From: Fictibacillus fluitans | GTDB lineage: Bacteria; Bacillota; Bacilli; Bacillales; Fictibacillaceae | NCBI RefSeq assembly: GCF_030418125.1 | Contig: NZ_JAUHTR010000006.1 | Coordinates: 124,001 to 188,000, forward strand | Direction of reading: 5' to 3' | DNA: 64,000 nucleotides | Shown: piece after piece, positions 53,546 to 64,000 of the stretch | Layout: each line of letters starts with the position of its first letter | Position numbering within the stretch: the first letter of the stretch is position 1 | Notes under the pieces: model-generated | Database searches by the model: none | What the model was told of the DNA's origin: nothing | Seen by the model: only the letters and a program-made list of their open reading frames with translations | Position numbers and translations under genes: made by a program

Positions 53546-54289
53546 TTATTCGAATTTATTCAATTGATTTAAGAATTTCTTTGATTTAAAAACCATACCG
53601 GAATTTTCATCGATGTATGTACTAAGGATAAAACGGATCTGGTCTTTTGTTTGTTTCTTTAACGATATATTACCTAGACGGTTCAGATCAAAATGATAAA
53701 AAAGCCGCAGAAGCCTGGCTGCCGGCTGTGACAATGGAATACGGTTGGGATCCAGAGCGCTGCATCTCTCACAAAGCAGACCGCCTTCCCGGATGGAAAA
53801 GGAAAAATCCCCTTCCGTGCGGCCGCAATTCGCGCAGTGATCCACCTGGGGACCGATCCCGGCCTGCTGCAGCATTTTCATTTCAAAAATAAAGGTAATG
53901 ACTTCCGGGTCGGCTCCTTCGTCCATCTGGTGAAGCGATTGCCACAGGTGCTCAAATAAATAAGGCTGAGGCTTCTGCTCCTCAGTCACTTTATCCAAAA
54001 ATTCTATCATGTACGCACAATAGGCGGTCCTGAACAAATCCTCTTTTATTCCCCTGAAGGAGTCAATAATTTCTCCCTGGTTAAGGGTGCCAAGGCCTCT
54101 GCCCTGCTGATATACAAAATGACCGTATGTAAAAAGCTGCGCAACAGAAGAGAGGCGACTTTTTGGTTTCTTCGCCCCTCTTGCCATAACACCGATTTTA
54201 CCTTTTTCTCGTGTAAATAGAGTCATGATGACATTCGTTTCACCATAATCCACTTTTCTGATAACAATTCCTTCAACCTTTTGCAGCAA
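53546..54289 (-). CDS. recO: DNA repair protein RecO
   Basis: 247 residues starting at TTG 54289 (MLQKVEGIVI), the position that aligns with B. subtilis RecO; a GTG at 54301 is also in frame. OB-fold (about 1-80; GARKPNSRLS-like GAKKPKSRLS) and helical domain with zinc cysteines CANC and CERC. RecFOR pathway, loads RecA. yqzL is directly upstream; glyQ-glyS, which follow in B. subtilis, are missing. Confidence 0.93.
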   Translation of the reverse strand: MLQKVEGIVIRKVDYGETNVIMTLFTREKGKIGVMARGAKKPKSRLSSVAQLFTYGHFVYQQGRGLGTLNQGEIIDSFRGIKEDLFRTAYCAYMIEFLDKVTEEQKPQPYLFEHLWQSLHQMDEGADPEVITFIFEMKMLQQAGIGPQVDHCANCGRTEGDFSFSIREGGLLCERCSALDPNRIPLSQPAARLLRLFYHFDLNRLGNISLKKQTKDQIRFILSTYIDENSGMVFKSKKFLNQLNKFE

Positions 54290-54324
54290 GTTTACCACCA
54301 CCAGGTTCTTTTAATGAAGGCTCC

Positions 54325-54468
54325 TTATTGGATGGGAGAGTCAATAGGTGTTTGAGGGTGATCCTCTTGAACCATACTCGCTGACATGTCCACTTCAAGT
54401 TCTTTAAACAACAAATAGGTATCGATACTGCCCGTTTCGCAAAATACCTTCCAGGTAAATTCTTTCAT
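54325..54468 (-). CDS. yqzL: YqzL-like 47-residue protein
   Basis: Begins MKEFTWKVFCETGSIDTYLL and ends after PIDSPIQ. ATG 54468 follows AAAGGTGG. Its position between era and recO and its start match B. subtilis YqzL. Function unknown. It is short enough to be missed by automatic gene calls. Confidence 0.88.
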   Translation of the reverse strand: MKEFTWKVFCETGSIDTYLLFKELEVDMSASMVQEDHPQTPIDSPIQ

Positions 54469-54568
54469 GGGAATGCTCCACCTTTCACGTTGTTATTTAA
54501 AACTCTCTTGTCCTTAGGGTTGCCTTAAAACAAAAATTAAATGTGAAGGAAAATATGGAAGCTTAATT

Positions 54569-55901
<1,333 letters not shown>

Positions 55902-55952
55902 CTACTGAATTGATAGAATGCTTCATCTATTTTTTGCTTACGTTTTTGACGT

Positions 55953-56318
55953 TTAAAAGAGATAATGCAAGGCAGGTTTTACAAATAGCAGTAATCCGAT
56001 TATAACAGCAAACAGGGAAAAAACCAAAACGGCACCTGCTGCCATATCCTTCGCCTGCTTGGCCAAAGGGTGGAATTCTTCCGTAACCAGATCGACGACC
56101 CGCTCAAGAGCCGTATTGACGATCTCTAATGAGATGACAACTCCAATGACAAGGAAAAGAATTGCAAACCGCACAGCAGAAAAATCCAACACATACGCAA
56201 CACCCAAAACCACCAGGCTGATCAATACGTGAATTTTAATATTTTGTTCCCCCGCTAGAGCTGTTTTTATGCCATTCCATGCGAATTTGAAACTTCGAAA
56301 AAACCGGCGGGCAGCCAT
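55953..56318 (-). CDS. dgkA: Undecaprenol kinase (diacylglycerol kinase family)
   Basis: 121 residues, three transmembrane helices. Family motif EIVNTALERVVDLVTEEFHP and AKDMAAGAVL. In Gram-positives this enzyme phosphorylates undecaprenol, the cell-wall lipid carrier. The start (ATG 56318 or GTG 56321) lies very close to its ribosome site, so coupling with ybeY is likely. Confidence 0.93.
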   Translation of the reverse strand: MAARRFFRSFKFAWNGIKTALAGEQNIKIHVLISLVVLGVAYVLDFSAVRFAILFLVIGVVISLEIVNTALERVVDLVTEEFHPLAKQAKDMAAGAVLVFSLFAVIIGLLLFVKPALHYLF

Positions 56319-56324
56319 CACCTG

Positions 56325-56795
56325 TTATCTCGTCAGTCCGTAGGCAGTTAAAATTTCATCCTGCCTGCCAAACATTTGTTTTTCATCCTGCTCATTCAAA
56401 TGATCATAGCCTAAAAGATGAAGCAATCCATGAACTGCAAGAAATCCGATCTCCCTCATAAAGGAGTGCCCGTATTCTTCAGCCTGCACCTTTGCCGTAT
56501 CCACTGAAATGATAATATCTCCAAGAATCCTTGGCAATTCGGCTCCTGTTATTTCAATCTCGCCCTCGCCCATTTCTTCCATGGCGAATGAAATCACATC
56601 CGTTGGCCGGTCCTTGTCCCTGTATTGTCTGTTAATTTCATGAATCATCTCATCGGTGACGAACGTTAAAGACAACTCCGTTTCATCCGGCACTTCCTCC
56701 ATGGAGGCCGCATAATTAAGAAGATTGGTCAATTCCTCAATCAGATCCGGTGTCATCTGTTCGGATTCATCAGTATAGTCAATGTGTAAACTCAT
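56325..56795 (-). CDS. ybeY: Endoribonuclease YbeY
   Basis: 156 residues. Zinc motif HGLLHLLGYDH (three His) and the conserved Arg and LGDIIIS segment. Processes 16S rRNA 3' end and takes part in ribosome quality control. Start follows the pgpH stop directly (TAAATG). Confidence 0.96.
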   Translation of the reverse strand: MSLHIDYTDESEQMTPDLIEELTNLLNYAASMEEVPDETELSLTFVTDEMIHEINRQYRDKDRPTDVISFAMEEMGEGEIEITGAELPRILGDIIISVDTAKVQAEEYGHSFMREIGFLAVHGLLHLLGYDHLNEQDEKQMFGRQDEILTAYGLTR

Positions 56796-58934
56796 TTATA
56801 AATCCACCTTCTTTTTAATTTGCTGTTCGGGATATTCAATCCTTGAATGGAAGATACCGTTCAGTGTCTGGCTAAGCGTTTTGGCGACGGTATCCAATTC
56901 TTTAAAGGTCAGGTCACATTCATCAAATTGTCCATCCTCCAGCCGGTCTGTGATGATTTTTCGGATAATGGAGTCAATTTTAACTGGCGTGGGTTTAGAT
57001 AATGAGCGAACGGCTGCCTCCACACTGTCTGCAATCCCCACAACAGCAGATTCCTTCGACTGCGCTTTTGGGCCGGGATATCTGAAATCAGCTTCCGGAA
57101 TATCTTTTTCACTCTGTTCAGCTGCTTTATGGTAAAAGTATTGAAGCAGCGTAGTTCCATGGTGCTGTTCCGCAATATCAATAATTTCTGCCGGCAAGTT
57201 ATATTCTTTCAACATCTCCGACCCATCATACGGATGAGCAATAATAATGGTCTTGCTCAACTGGGGTGTTAATTTATCATGCGGGTTCTCCATGTTCATC
57301 TGGTTTTCGATAAAAAAGTGCGGTCTTTTTGTTTTCCCCAGATCGTGATAATAGGAGCCTACTCTTGCAAGCAGACCGTTCGCACCGATCGATTCACAGC
57401 CGGCTTCCGAAAGATTGGCAACCATTACGGAATGATGGTACGTTCCCGGAGCTTCAAGCAAAAGCTTGCGCAGAAGAGGGTGATTCGGATTGGACAATTC
57501 AATCAAACGGGTTGTGGAGAGCACCCCAAACCACGATTCAAACACAGGCATCAGTCCCAATGCCAGAACCGATGCTAAACATCCGGAAACAAACCCAAAC
57601 CCAATCTCCACCCCGATCTGCACCGGGGAGTATTTTCCGTTTTGAAGCAGAAGAATGATCAAAATTGAAACGATGTTAATAAAGGAAACGAGAAGCCCCG
57701 CTTTCAGTATCCTTGATCTTAAATGACGCTTGCCCAGATAAATGACGCCAGCAAAGCAGCCAAGCAGCACGTAGATGCCTAGTGGAAAGTTAAATGTACC
57801 GGTCGATCCTTCATTAAACATCAATGTTGCACAGAGCGCAAACAAAACACTTGAAAGAATGGCCGTATATTCGTTCATGAGCATTTTAATCATCATGGCT
57901 CCCGCTGCAATAGGGACAATAAAGAAAATGCCCGTAATCTCCATTTTGTCAATGAAGCTGGTCAGCTTCATGACCAGGAGGGAAAAAGCCATGAGAATAA
58001 CGTAGAGCAGGATCTGTTTCCTTTTGCTGCTCTCTTTATCGGCAAAAGAATCCCTTATTAAATAATACAAGCCTGTAACCAGGATAAGAACAAAAAGGAG
58101 CAGTCCAACATAAGGATACACCGTAACTTCTTTATCGAGCAGTCCTACGAGCTTTAACTGTCGGAATTTTTCAGGCGTTATGACATCGCCCTCTCTGACG
58201 ATAATTTCCCCTTCTTTGATCTCCACAGGCTCTGCTGCGTCAATGGCTTGTTGCTTGGCAAGTTTGGTTTTATCCACGTCAAGCAAGTAATTGGAAACTA
58301 TATTGCTTCTCGTCAGTTCGATCACTGCATTTTTTAAAGAAGAGTTAAAGTTGGAATTCTCCTGGATGTTATCTTCTGCCCGTTCACGAAAAAATTCGAG
58401 CTGGTCCACTCTGATTTTATTTTTCAGCGTGTCATTGATGACAGAACTGGCCAAATCTCTTGCTGAACTGAGTTCGGAAGAGGAAGCACTAAACAGGGCC
58501 GTATAAGCTTCCGGAGAAATTTGGTTGTTGCCGACCATACCCTTGATTTGATCAATTTTCTGATCAAGTGTCAGAGGTTCTTTGTCTTTGTCCTTTTTCT
58601 CAGCTTCATTAATTTTCTCTATTGCCTTGAAAATTTCGTTTGATTTCTCAGCTTGCTTTAGCGGGCTGTCTTCATCATAGGAATAAAGATTTTCCACCTT
58701 GTCAGCTGCATCCTTTTGCTTTTTTAGCGTTTCTTCCTTCATTTCTATGGAGATCGGTGATTGTATGTCCCGAGGAGAGATGGAATACGGCTCAGCATCA
58801 ACCGTATCTGGTGTGACATTACTTACTAACGTCGAATAAATAATCAAGGCCAATAGTCCAAAAAGCAGGATTGACCAACTTTTAGGTGAATTCTTCTTTT
58901 TAAACTTTAACCGTTTTATCACATTGTTGCTCAT
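56796..58934 (-). CDS. pgpH: 7TMR-HD cyclic-di-AMP phosphodiesterase PgpH
   Basis: 712 residues from ATG 58934. N-terminal helix, large extracellular 7TMR-HDED domain (about 50-270), seven helices (about 280-480), then cytosolic HD domain with HHSVMVANLSEAG, YYHDLGKTKRP, AHPYDGSEML and EQHHGTTLLQYFYH. Degrades c-di-AMP. Yqff in B. subtilis, same place. Starts a new unit after the phoH terminator. Confidence 0.94.
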   Translation of the reverse strand: MSNNVIKRLKFKKKNSPKSWSILLFGLLALIIYSTLVSNVTPDTVDAEPYSISPRDIQSPISIEMKEETLKKQKDAADKVENLYSYDEDSPLKQAEKSNEIFKAIEKINEAEKKDKDKEPLTLDQKIDQIKGMVGNNQISPEAYTALFSASSSELSSARDLASSVINDTLKNKIRVDQLEFFRERAEDNIQENSNFNSSLKNAVIELTRSNIVSNYLLDVDKTKLAKQQAIDAAEPVEIKEGEIIVREGDVITPEKFRQLKLVGLLDKEVTVYPYVGLLLFVLILVTGLYYLIRDSFADKESSKRKQILLYVILMAFSLLVMKLTSFIDKMEITGIFFIVPIAAGAMMIKMLMNEYTAILSSVLFALCATLMFNEGSTGTFNFPLGIYVLLGCFAGVIYLGKRHLRSRILKAGLLVSFINIVSILIILLLQNGKYSPVQIGVEIGFGFVSGCLASVLALGLMPVFESWFGVLSTTRLIELSNPNHPLLRKLLLEAPGTYHHSVMVANLSEAGCESIGANGLLARVGSYYHDLGKTKRPHFFIENQMNMENPHDKLTPQLSKTIIIAHPYDGSEMLKEYNLPAEIIDIAEQHHGTTLLQYFYHKAAEQSEKDIPEADFRYPGPKAQSKESAVVGIADSVEAAVRSLSKPTPVKIDSIIRKIITDRLEDGQFDECDLTFKELDTVAKTLSQTLNGIFHSRIEYPEQQIKKKVDL

Positions 58935-59033
58935 CACATTCAGCCCCCGACTGTCACTGCTTTGTATCTACATATTAACAAAAACTGGACAGAGAAGGTA
59001 TAGCAGAATTGTCAGTATACTTATTTCTCTCCA

Positions 59034-59072
59034 AAAAAAGAAGAAGCATCAGGTAAAACCTGATGCTTCTTC
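59034..59072 (-). terminator. Terminator after phoH
   Basis: Stem of about 16 bp (AGAAGAAGCATCAGGT and complement), loop AAA, T-run on the minus strand. Confidence 0.92.
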
Positions 59073-60040
59073 TACTTGCCATCTTCATTTTTTTCATAGG
59101 CTGAAATGATGCGCTGAACCAGCGGATGTCTAACCACATCAAGCTGTTTCAAGAAAATAAATTGGATACCCGGCACACCATTCAGAGTGCGTTCTGCCAC
59201 TTTCAACCCTGACTCTTTTCCCCGTGGAAGGTCAATCTGGGTCAAGTCACCCGTAATGACCATTCTGGATCCAAAGCCAAGGCGTGTCAGAAACATTTTC
59301 ATTTGTTCCGGAGAGGTATTCTGTGCTTCATCAAGAATAACAAAGCATTCATCGAGCGTTCTTCCCCTCATATAGGCGAGAGGTGCAATTTCAATGGTGC
59401 CTCTTTCAATCAAACGTTCTGTATGTTCCATACCCAACAAATCATGAAGAGCATCATACAGCGGACGCAAATAAGGGTCGACCTTTTCTTTCAGATCGCC
59501 TGGAAGGAAGCCAAGGCTTTCCCCAGCTTCAACAGCCGGCCTTGTCAATACTATCTTCTTGATTCTTCCTTCTTTCAAGGCAGCTACTGCCATGACCACA
59601 GCCAAATACGTTTTACCAGTACCTGCAGGGCCGATCCCAAAAACGAGATCCCCTTTTTTCATCGCTGTTACATAATGACGCTGACCAAGTGTTTTTACTC
59701 TGATTGGTTTGCCTTTTACGTTTGTTGTAATCTCCTGCTGATACAATTCAGTGATTTCATCGAGCATTCCCCGTTCTGCCAGCTGAACAGCATAAACAAT
59801 GTCTCGTTCAGAAATATGAATTCCTTTTCGGATCAGACCCAGAAGCACGATCAGTACATCTTCCACCTTTAAAACGGCATCATCCGCCCCGGTGACCGAG
59901 ATGTCTTCGCCTCTTGTGACAATGGTGACTGAAAGCTTATCTTCAATAATATTCAGAAAAGCGTCATTCGGTCCGAAAAGCGCCAGGGCCTCTCCCTGGT
60001 CTTCTAATTGTAATCGCTGTAATTTGGTGGTTTCTGACAA
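59072..60040 (-). CDS. phoH: PhoH-family ATPase
   Basis: 322 residues. N-terminal KH-like region, Walker A GPAGTGKTYLAVVMAV, Walker B FVILDEAQNTSPEQ, and TGDLTQIDLPRG. Cytosolic ATPase linked to RNA metabolism, usually encoded near ybeY as here. It follows yqfD by 5 nt. Confidence 0.94.
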   Translation of the reverse strand: MSETTKLQRLQLEDQGEALALFGPNDAFLNIIEDKLSVTIVTRGEDISVTGADDAVLKVEDVLIVLLGLIRKGIHISERDIVYAVQLAERGMLDEITELYQQEITTNVKGKPIRVKTLGQRHYVTAMKKGDLVFGIGPAGTGKTYLAVVMAVAALKEGRIKKIVLTRPAVEAGESLGFLPGDLKEKVDPYLRPLYDALHDLLGMEHTERLIERGTIEIAPLAYMRGRTLDECFVILDEAQNTSPEQMKMFLTRLGFGSRMVITGDLTQIDLPRGKESGLKVAERTLNGVPGIQFIFLKQLDVVRHPLVQRIISAYEKNEDGK

Positions 60041-60045
60041 ACTAC

Positions 60046-61239
60046 TCAGTCTCCTTGTTGGATAAGTATAGGTTGTTCAGATGCAATATTTTCTATTACC
60101 TGGTAGTGCATCGATAAATTTACTTTACCATTTGAAACGGACTGGCGCAAAATTTTTTCTCCTTTAATTTTTGCATCGTGGGAAAGCAATTTCCTAACTT
60201 CTTTTTTGGCCATTGACTTCCCTGCCCGGATGGCTTCGGATTCTGAATACACCCGTTGTACGCCATCCGTTTCCCGGATTTCTTTCTTTATATACGAGAC
60301 GGGCAGCGTCCATTTCCAAAACCTCAGCGGGGTTTCATTCTCGCTGACCTCTTGTGCTTTATATTCCCCGTCTTTCCATCCCCAAATCGGTATTTTGAGG
60401 CCAAACAGATTTATTTTATGCTGTGTTATCATATTTCCAGTAAACGTTTGAAAATCAGTTTTAAGCGGAATTGTAACGCTTGTTGTATACCATGTCTCCC
60501 CCCAGACAACTCCCTTGGCCGGAACAAGCTTTGTTTTTCCTTCCTTTCCAATGTATCCGGAAACAAGGAGGCTGCCTTTATAGACAAACTGATGGGGGGA
60601 AACAACGGGTTGTCCTTTTTCAACGAACATATCATAGATCACTGCGTCCTTTTTTGCGACTAAATGCTTTGGTGAAGACGCTTCTTTTCGTTTAGGTATT
60701 TCCTTTTCCACAACCTGAAAATTGTAGGTTGTCCCATTCAGACTTACTCCAATCCAGGTTACGTTGTCCATGGCATTGGTCAGCCGCTGCTGAAGCTGCC
60801 TGACATTGGGGAGGAGGAAAATGAATTTCCCCTTTTTTATCCCCAATTCTTTTGCAGCCTTTAGAAGCTGGTACTCTGTTTTAGGATTTGCTCCTGTCAC
60901 ATTAATATTCCAAACCATATTGGATAGAAGAAATAAAACAACAAAAAAACCTGCAAGTCCCAGCAAGAGGCCATTTCTTTTCCACATTCTGGCTGCCCAA
61001 AACGGCAAACCGTTCTTCTCAAGAAGGCGGAACTTGCACTTTGTTTCCTTTAGAAGCAGCCGTACCTCTTTTATGTTCCTTGTATAAAGACAGGCGGACA
61101 CGGAACTTTCACCTGTCCGTTCGATATTCCAGATGGCGATCCCTCCGGCCAGGCAACCGTTGATCAAGCCTTCCAGATCGTCCCCTCTCAACTCAATTTT
61201 CACATAACTGTTTATCGGCTCCAGCCAGTCCTTTTTCAT
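60046..61239 (-). CDS. yqfD: Sporulation protein YqfD
   Basis: 397 residues. Cytosolic N-terminus (about 1-88), one helix (about 90-110, GLLLGLAGFFVVLFLLSNMV), then a large extracytoplasmic part (NVTGANPKTEYQLLKAAKEL). Made in the mother cell during sporulation in B. subtilis. Cotranscribed with yqfC (21 nt). Confidence 0.92.
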   Translation of the reverse strand: MKKDWLEPINSYVKIELRGDDLEGLINGCLAGGIAIWNIERTGESSVSACLYTRNIKEVRLLLKETKCKFRLLEKNGLPFWAARMWKRNGLLLGLAGFFVVLFLLSNMVWNINVTGANPKTEYQLLKAAKELGIKKGKFIFLLPNVRQLQQRLTNAMDNVTWIGVSLNGTTYNFQVVEKEIPKRKEASSPKHLVAKKDAVIYDMFVEKGQPVVSPHQFVYKGSLLVSGYIGKEGKTKLVPAKGVVWGETWYTTSVTIPLKTDFQTFTGNMITQHKINLFGLKIPIWGWKDGEYKAQEVSENETPLRFWKWTLPVSYIKKEIRETDGVQRVYSESEAIRAGKSMAKKEVRKLLSHDAKIKGEKILRQSVSNGKVNLSMHYQVIENIASEQPILIQQGD

Positions 61240-61260
61240 AGCGGCCTCCCGTACTGGTTT

Positions 61261-61545
61261 TTAAGTGGATTTGTCATAATAGACCCCTTCTATCGTTCCT
61301 TCAAGCAAAATTTCTTCCGGCAGGATGGTTTTGATCACAAAATCCTGTCCTTTGATTACAAGGTGTCCCTGCTTTAAACGAAGCTTTAGTTCTTCTCTTG
61401 AAAAGGCCATGACCCCTCTGTGATTTTCTATATAGATATGTAACTGGCCAATCATTGTAATGCGGGGCAAATCCATCATGGCATCCGCTGGGAGATCAAG
61501 TTTTTCCACTAACCATTTTGTTACTTGCTGTCTCCACTTTGCCAT
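61261..61545 (-). CDS. yqfC: Sporulation protein YqfC
   Basis: 94 residues from ATG 61545 (MAKWRQQVTKW), behind AGGGGTG. YabP/YqfC family: DLPRITMIGQLHIYIENHRG and a beta-rich core (HLVIKGQDFVIKTILPEEIL). Sporulation, with yqfD; sigma-E-like promoter upstream at 61567-61595. Confidence 0.92.
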   Translation of the reverse strand: MAKWRQQVTKWLVEKLDLPADAMMDLPRITMIGQLHIYIENHRGVMAFSREELKLRLKQGHLVIKGQDFVIKTILPEEILLEGTIEGVYYDKST

Positions 61546-61566
61546 CTGCAACACCCCTCTCATCTC

Positions 61567-61595
61567 ATTTTTATGAAAGGGTGGGATAAACTATC
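61567..61595 (-). promoter_or_regulatory. Putative sigma-E promoter of yqfC-yqfD
   Basis: Minus strand GATAGTTT, 12-bp gap, CATAAAAAT, resembling the sigma-E -35 (ATA-containing) and -10 (CATAcAaT) boxes. It sits 22 nt before the yqfC start and after the terminator of the upstream gene, so yqfC needs its own promoter here. Confidence 0.6.
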
Positions 61596-61606
61596 ACCAT
61601 AAATTT

Positions 61607-61640
61607 AAAAAAGGACCGCATGAAATGCAGTCCTTTTTTA
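61607..61640 (-). terminator. Terminator after the 146-residue gene
   Basis: Stem AAAAAAGGAC(C)GCAT / ATGC(A)GTCCTTTTTT; T run on the minus strand. Separates nfeD-floA-61653 gene from yqfC. Confidence 0.88.
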
Positions 61641-61652
61641 AATTTTATTTTA

Positions 61653-62093
61653 TTATTTTTTTCTGTGAAGCGGCTGGTAGGCGCGGGGTTTGCCCAGAAT
61701 CTCCGACCAGATGATTCCTTCAACAATATTTTCTTTTTTGACATTAAAAGAAACTATTTCATCGCTGCGGTCCCTGTACCTGTTGGTTACGGACACACCT
61801 GACTGGGGAGATCTTCTTGGCTTCTCCTGGACGTTTTGATATCTTTCCAAAATTGTTGGAACGGAGGTGACGTCTTCAGCACTTTCTTTCATCGCCCTAT
61901 CCCTTTTGGCTTTTTGGGCAGCTGCCGTATCCGGTGCTTGAGGTGCTCTCCTTTGAACGCGGCGCTGCTGCGGTGGATCACCTTGCTGCGACAAACCTCT
62001 TTTAATCAACCCATACAGTCCCACGACCACAAAAATGATAAATGGAAGCAAATCACCGATGGCATCGAAAATATGATTGAGAAGTGTATCCAT
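61653..62093 (-). CDS. Single-pass membrane protein downstream of floA, unrecognised
   Basis: 146 residues. One helix at about 15-32 (LLPFIIFVVVGLYGLI), then a basic, Gln/Pro/Arg-rich disordered linker, ending with a conserved-looking motif IVEGIIWSEILGKPRAYQP. Its ATG overlaps the floA stop (TAATG), so it is coupled to floA. I do not know its function; membrane-domain organisation with FloA and NfeD is an inference from the operon. Confidence 0.82.
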   Translation of the reverse strand: MDTLLNHIFDAIGDLLPFIIFVVVGLYGLIKRGLSQQGDPPQQRRVQRRAPQAPDTAAAQKAKRDRAMKESAEDVTSVPTILERYQNVQEKPRRSPQSGVSVTNRYRDRSDEIVSFNVKKENIVEGIIWSEILGKPRAYQPLHRKK

Positions 62094-63106
62094 TATTTCT
62101 TCCCTTTAGTGCCCGGCAAATCATCTTCTCCTGTTGAAGGATTTGCTTGTTTTCCAATCGATTCTCTCATGGTCGTATCAGCAATTACGTTGGTCAGGTT
62201 GGCATAATCAAGCACACCCATGTTTCCTGAACGGAGCGCCTCGGCCATCGCAAGCGGAACCTCTGCTTCAGCTTCCACAACTTTTGCCCGCATTTCCTGA
62301 ACTCTCGCAATCATTTCCTGTTCGTTAGCTACCGCCATGGCCCGGCGTTCTTCCGCCTTCGCCTGAGCAATGTTTTTATCTGCCATCGCCTGGTCTGTCT
62401 GCAGAGCTGCGCCAATATTTTTACCGATATCAATATCTGCAATATCGATGGACAGAATCTCAAATGCAGTTCCGGAGTCCAGGCCCTTGGACAAAACGGT
62501 TTGGGAAATGGTATCCGGGTTTTCCAGGACCTTCTTATGGTTTTCGCTTGAACCGATTGTGGAGACTATACCTTCTCCTACACGGGCAATGATGGTTTCC
62601 TCGCCGGCACCCCCGACGAGGCGTTCAATATTCGCACGTACCGTGATTCTTGCTTTTGCCTTAACCTCAATCCCGTCCAGCGCCACACCGGCAATAAACG
62701 GCGTTTCAATCACCTTGGGGTTAACACTCATCTGAACGGCTTCCAGGACGTCTCTTCCGGCCAAATCGATTGCAGCCGACCGTTCAAACGTCAAATCGAT
62801 ATTTGCCCTGTGCGCGGCTATGAGGGCGTTTACAACGCGGTCTACATTTCCTCCCGCCAGGTAATGGCTTTCCAGCTGGTTGGTCGTAAGATTTAACCCT
62901 GCTTTTTGTGCTTTGATCAGCGGATTAATAACCCTGGAAGGAATTACTCGTCTTAGCCTCATCCCGATTAATGTAAATATTCCAACCCGAACCCCTGCGG
63001 CAAGTGCCGAAATCCATAATGCCACCGGAACAAACGTAAATAGAACAGCAAGGACGATAATAATGACACCTATCATAACCAGTGTTGCAATTGAACCTGA
63101 AAACAT
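62093..63106 (-). CDS. floA: Flotillin-like protein FloA
   Basis: 337 residues. Re-entrant or membrane-spanning N-terminus (about 5-30), PHB domain, then Ala/Glu-rich coiled coil ([20 protein letters not shown]). Organises functional membrane microdomains. Ribosome site AAGGAGGAG at the end of nfeD; start directly follows the nfeD stop. Confidence 0.96.
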   Translation of the reverse strand: MFSGSIATLVMIGVIIIVLAVLFTFVPVALWISALAAGVRVGIFTLIGMRLRRVIPSRVINPLIKAQKAGLNLTTNQLESHYLAGGNVDRVVNALIAAHRANIDLTFERSAAIDLAGRDVLEAVQMSVNPKVIETPFIAGVALDGIEVKAKARITVRANIERLVGGAGEETIIARVGEGIVSTIGSSENHKKVLENPDTISQTVLSKGLDSGTAFEILSIDIADIDIGKNIGAALQTDQAMADKNIAQAKAEERRAMAVANEQEMIARVQEMRAKVVEAEAEVPLAMAEALRSGNMGVLDYANLTNVIADTTMRESIGKQANPSTGEDDLPGTKGKK

Positions 63107-64000
63107 TTAATCTCCTCCTTTTTCTAATACATCTTCTTTTACTTCTCTAACCACGATTCTTGAACCCTGCACTTTTACAATTTTTAGCTTTTTCCCTTTT
63201 TGAATAAAGCTTCCTTCTGTAACAACATCCAGATACTCTCCATCAAGTTCAGCTGTACCCGACGGCCGGAGCGGCGTGATGGATTCTGCAATCCTGCCTG
63301 TAAGATCTGCTCTTTGATCATTAGAGACGTATCCTTTTTCCGTACTTGTGCTGTCAAACAGAATCAGTTTTCTCAACGGCCCCCGATAGCCAAAATATTT
63401 AAGGAAAATAAACGATCCTATTACAGTAACAACAACAGCAATTCCTATAGAAATGGCTACAGTCGTTACGGATCCTGCGGCCATGACCAAGCCAGCTATC
63501 ACTGCAATCACCCCCAACAATCCGATTATTCCTCCTGGAACGAAGATTTCGAGAAACAAGAACACTAGTCCAAGCACAAAGAGCGCGATGGATTCCCATC
63601 CGGCCAGTCCCGCAATCATATGACCAAAGAAATAAAGACTCAATGACAGCAGCCCTATGGTGCCTGCGATACCAAATCCCGGTGTGAAAAGTTCAATTGC
63701 AAGACCAAGGAATCCAATTGAAAAGAGGATGGCAACTACAATCGGGCTCGTAACCACACGTGCTACTTTTTCGGCCAGACTTAAATTAACTTCAGTCACT
63801 TTGGCATCATCCAGCTTCAAATATGAAAGCAGTTCTTGCCGGTCATCTACAATATTTTCGGCATAACCGACCTTTAGCGCCTGGTTGGCTGTCAGCGTTA
63901 ACAATTTCCCTTTCTCAAGCCCCAGTTCCTTAATTTCAATGTTTTCATCTGCCATGGCGCGGGCATATTTGGGATCACGGTTGTTAAGTTCCGCTGCCGC
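63107..64000 (-). CDS. yqeZ: NfeD-family membrane protease (5' end cut by window edge)
   Basis: About 297 codons are present, in frame to position 64000; the N-terminal ClpP-like serine protease part lies beyond. The visible start reads AAELNNRDPKYARAM, the end of the protease domain, so the ATG at 63955 is not the gene start. Four to five helices (about 75-205 of the visible part) and a C-terminal OB-fold NfeD domain (AELDGEYLDVVTEGSFIQKG) follow. The usual genomic partner of flotillin. Confidence 0.92.
   Translation of the reverse strand, partial: AAAELNNRDPKYARAMADENIEIKELGLEKGKLLTLTANQALKVGYAENIVDDRQELLSYLKLDDAKVTEVNLSLAEKVARVVTSPIVVAILFSIGFLGLAIELFTPGFGIAGTIGLLSLSLYFFGHMIAGLAGWESIALFVLGLVFLFLEIFVPGGIIGLLGVIAVIAGLVMAAGSVTTVAISIGIAVVVTVIGSFIFLKYFGYRGPLRKLILFDSTSTEKGYVSNDQRADLTGRIAESITPLRPSGTAELDGEYLDVVTEGSFIQKGKKLKIVKVQGSRIVVREVKEDVLEKGGD

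Noticed and set aside
59303-59872. 189-codon plus-strand frame over phoH
   Set aside because: Antisense shadow; phoH carries complete Walker motifs.

Overview
This is a core-chromosome window from a spore-forming member of the Bacillaceae. Gene order follows the Bacillus subtilis yqg-yqf-yqe region from yqgT/glcK through pst, pbpA, sodA, ispG, zur, ispH, cccA, sigA-dnaG, recO-era, pgpH, phoH and yqfC/yqfD to floA/nfeD. Sporulation genes (yqfC, yqfD), a lipoprotein PstS, canonical AGGAGG ribosome sites and sigma-A type promoters support this. The departures from B. subtilis suggest another genus of the family. I cannot name a species. Most genes lie on the minus strand. No rRNA, IS element, prophage or CRISPR array is visible.

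Left part (1-16.3 kb). It starts with a truncated yqgT, then glcK-yqgQ, an M42 aminopeptidase and one plus-strand membrane-anchored protein of unknown function. Next is a tight minus-strand group: yqgN, DUF92, mobA, a 58-residue membrane ORF and a HAD phosphatase. After rpmG comes the main accessory block, a four-gene operon at 7.3-15.2 kb. It encodes an HTH-DUF4912 protein, a GH57-GT4 fusion, a sugar-nucleotidyltransferase fused to a phosphohexomutase-like domain that has lost most active-site loops, and a GH15 hydrolase. It looks like an alpha-glucan synthesis and turnover system.

Middle (16.3-31.3 kb). A phosphate cluster pstS-pstC-pstA-pstB-pstB-phoU sits behind a clear four-repeat Pho box, followed by pbpA, an MFS transporter (yqgE) and Mn-SOD. 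A seven-tRNA operon (Asn, Met, His, Ile2, Ser, fMet, Phe) contains a duplicated fragment of the fMet gene. yqgC, a Na/Pi cotransporter, yqgB and a DUF1002 protein follow.

Right part (31.4-64 kb). This holds isoprenoid genes ispG and ispH, zinc regulation and uptake (zur-znuB-znuC with a Zur box), DNA repair (nfo, recO), RNA processing (cshB, trmK, era, ybeY, phoH) and the macromolecular-synthesis operon yqxD-dnaG-sigA. An acyl-CoA dehydrogenase/acyl-CoA ligase pair under a perfect cre site lies between cccA and sigA. glyQ-glyS, which flank recO in B. subtilis, are absent here. The window ends with pgpH, phoH, yqfD, yqfC (putative sigma-E promoter), an unrecognised membrane protein, floA and a truncated nfeD.

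Most of the window is conserved housekeeping sequence. The novelty lies in the glucan operon and its degenerate mutase domain, the tRNA remnant, several small unannotated proteins and the regulatory sites.
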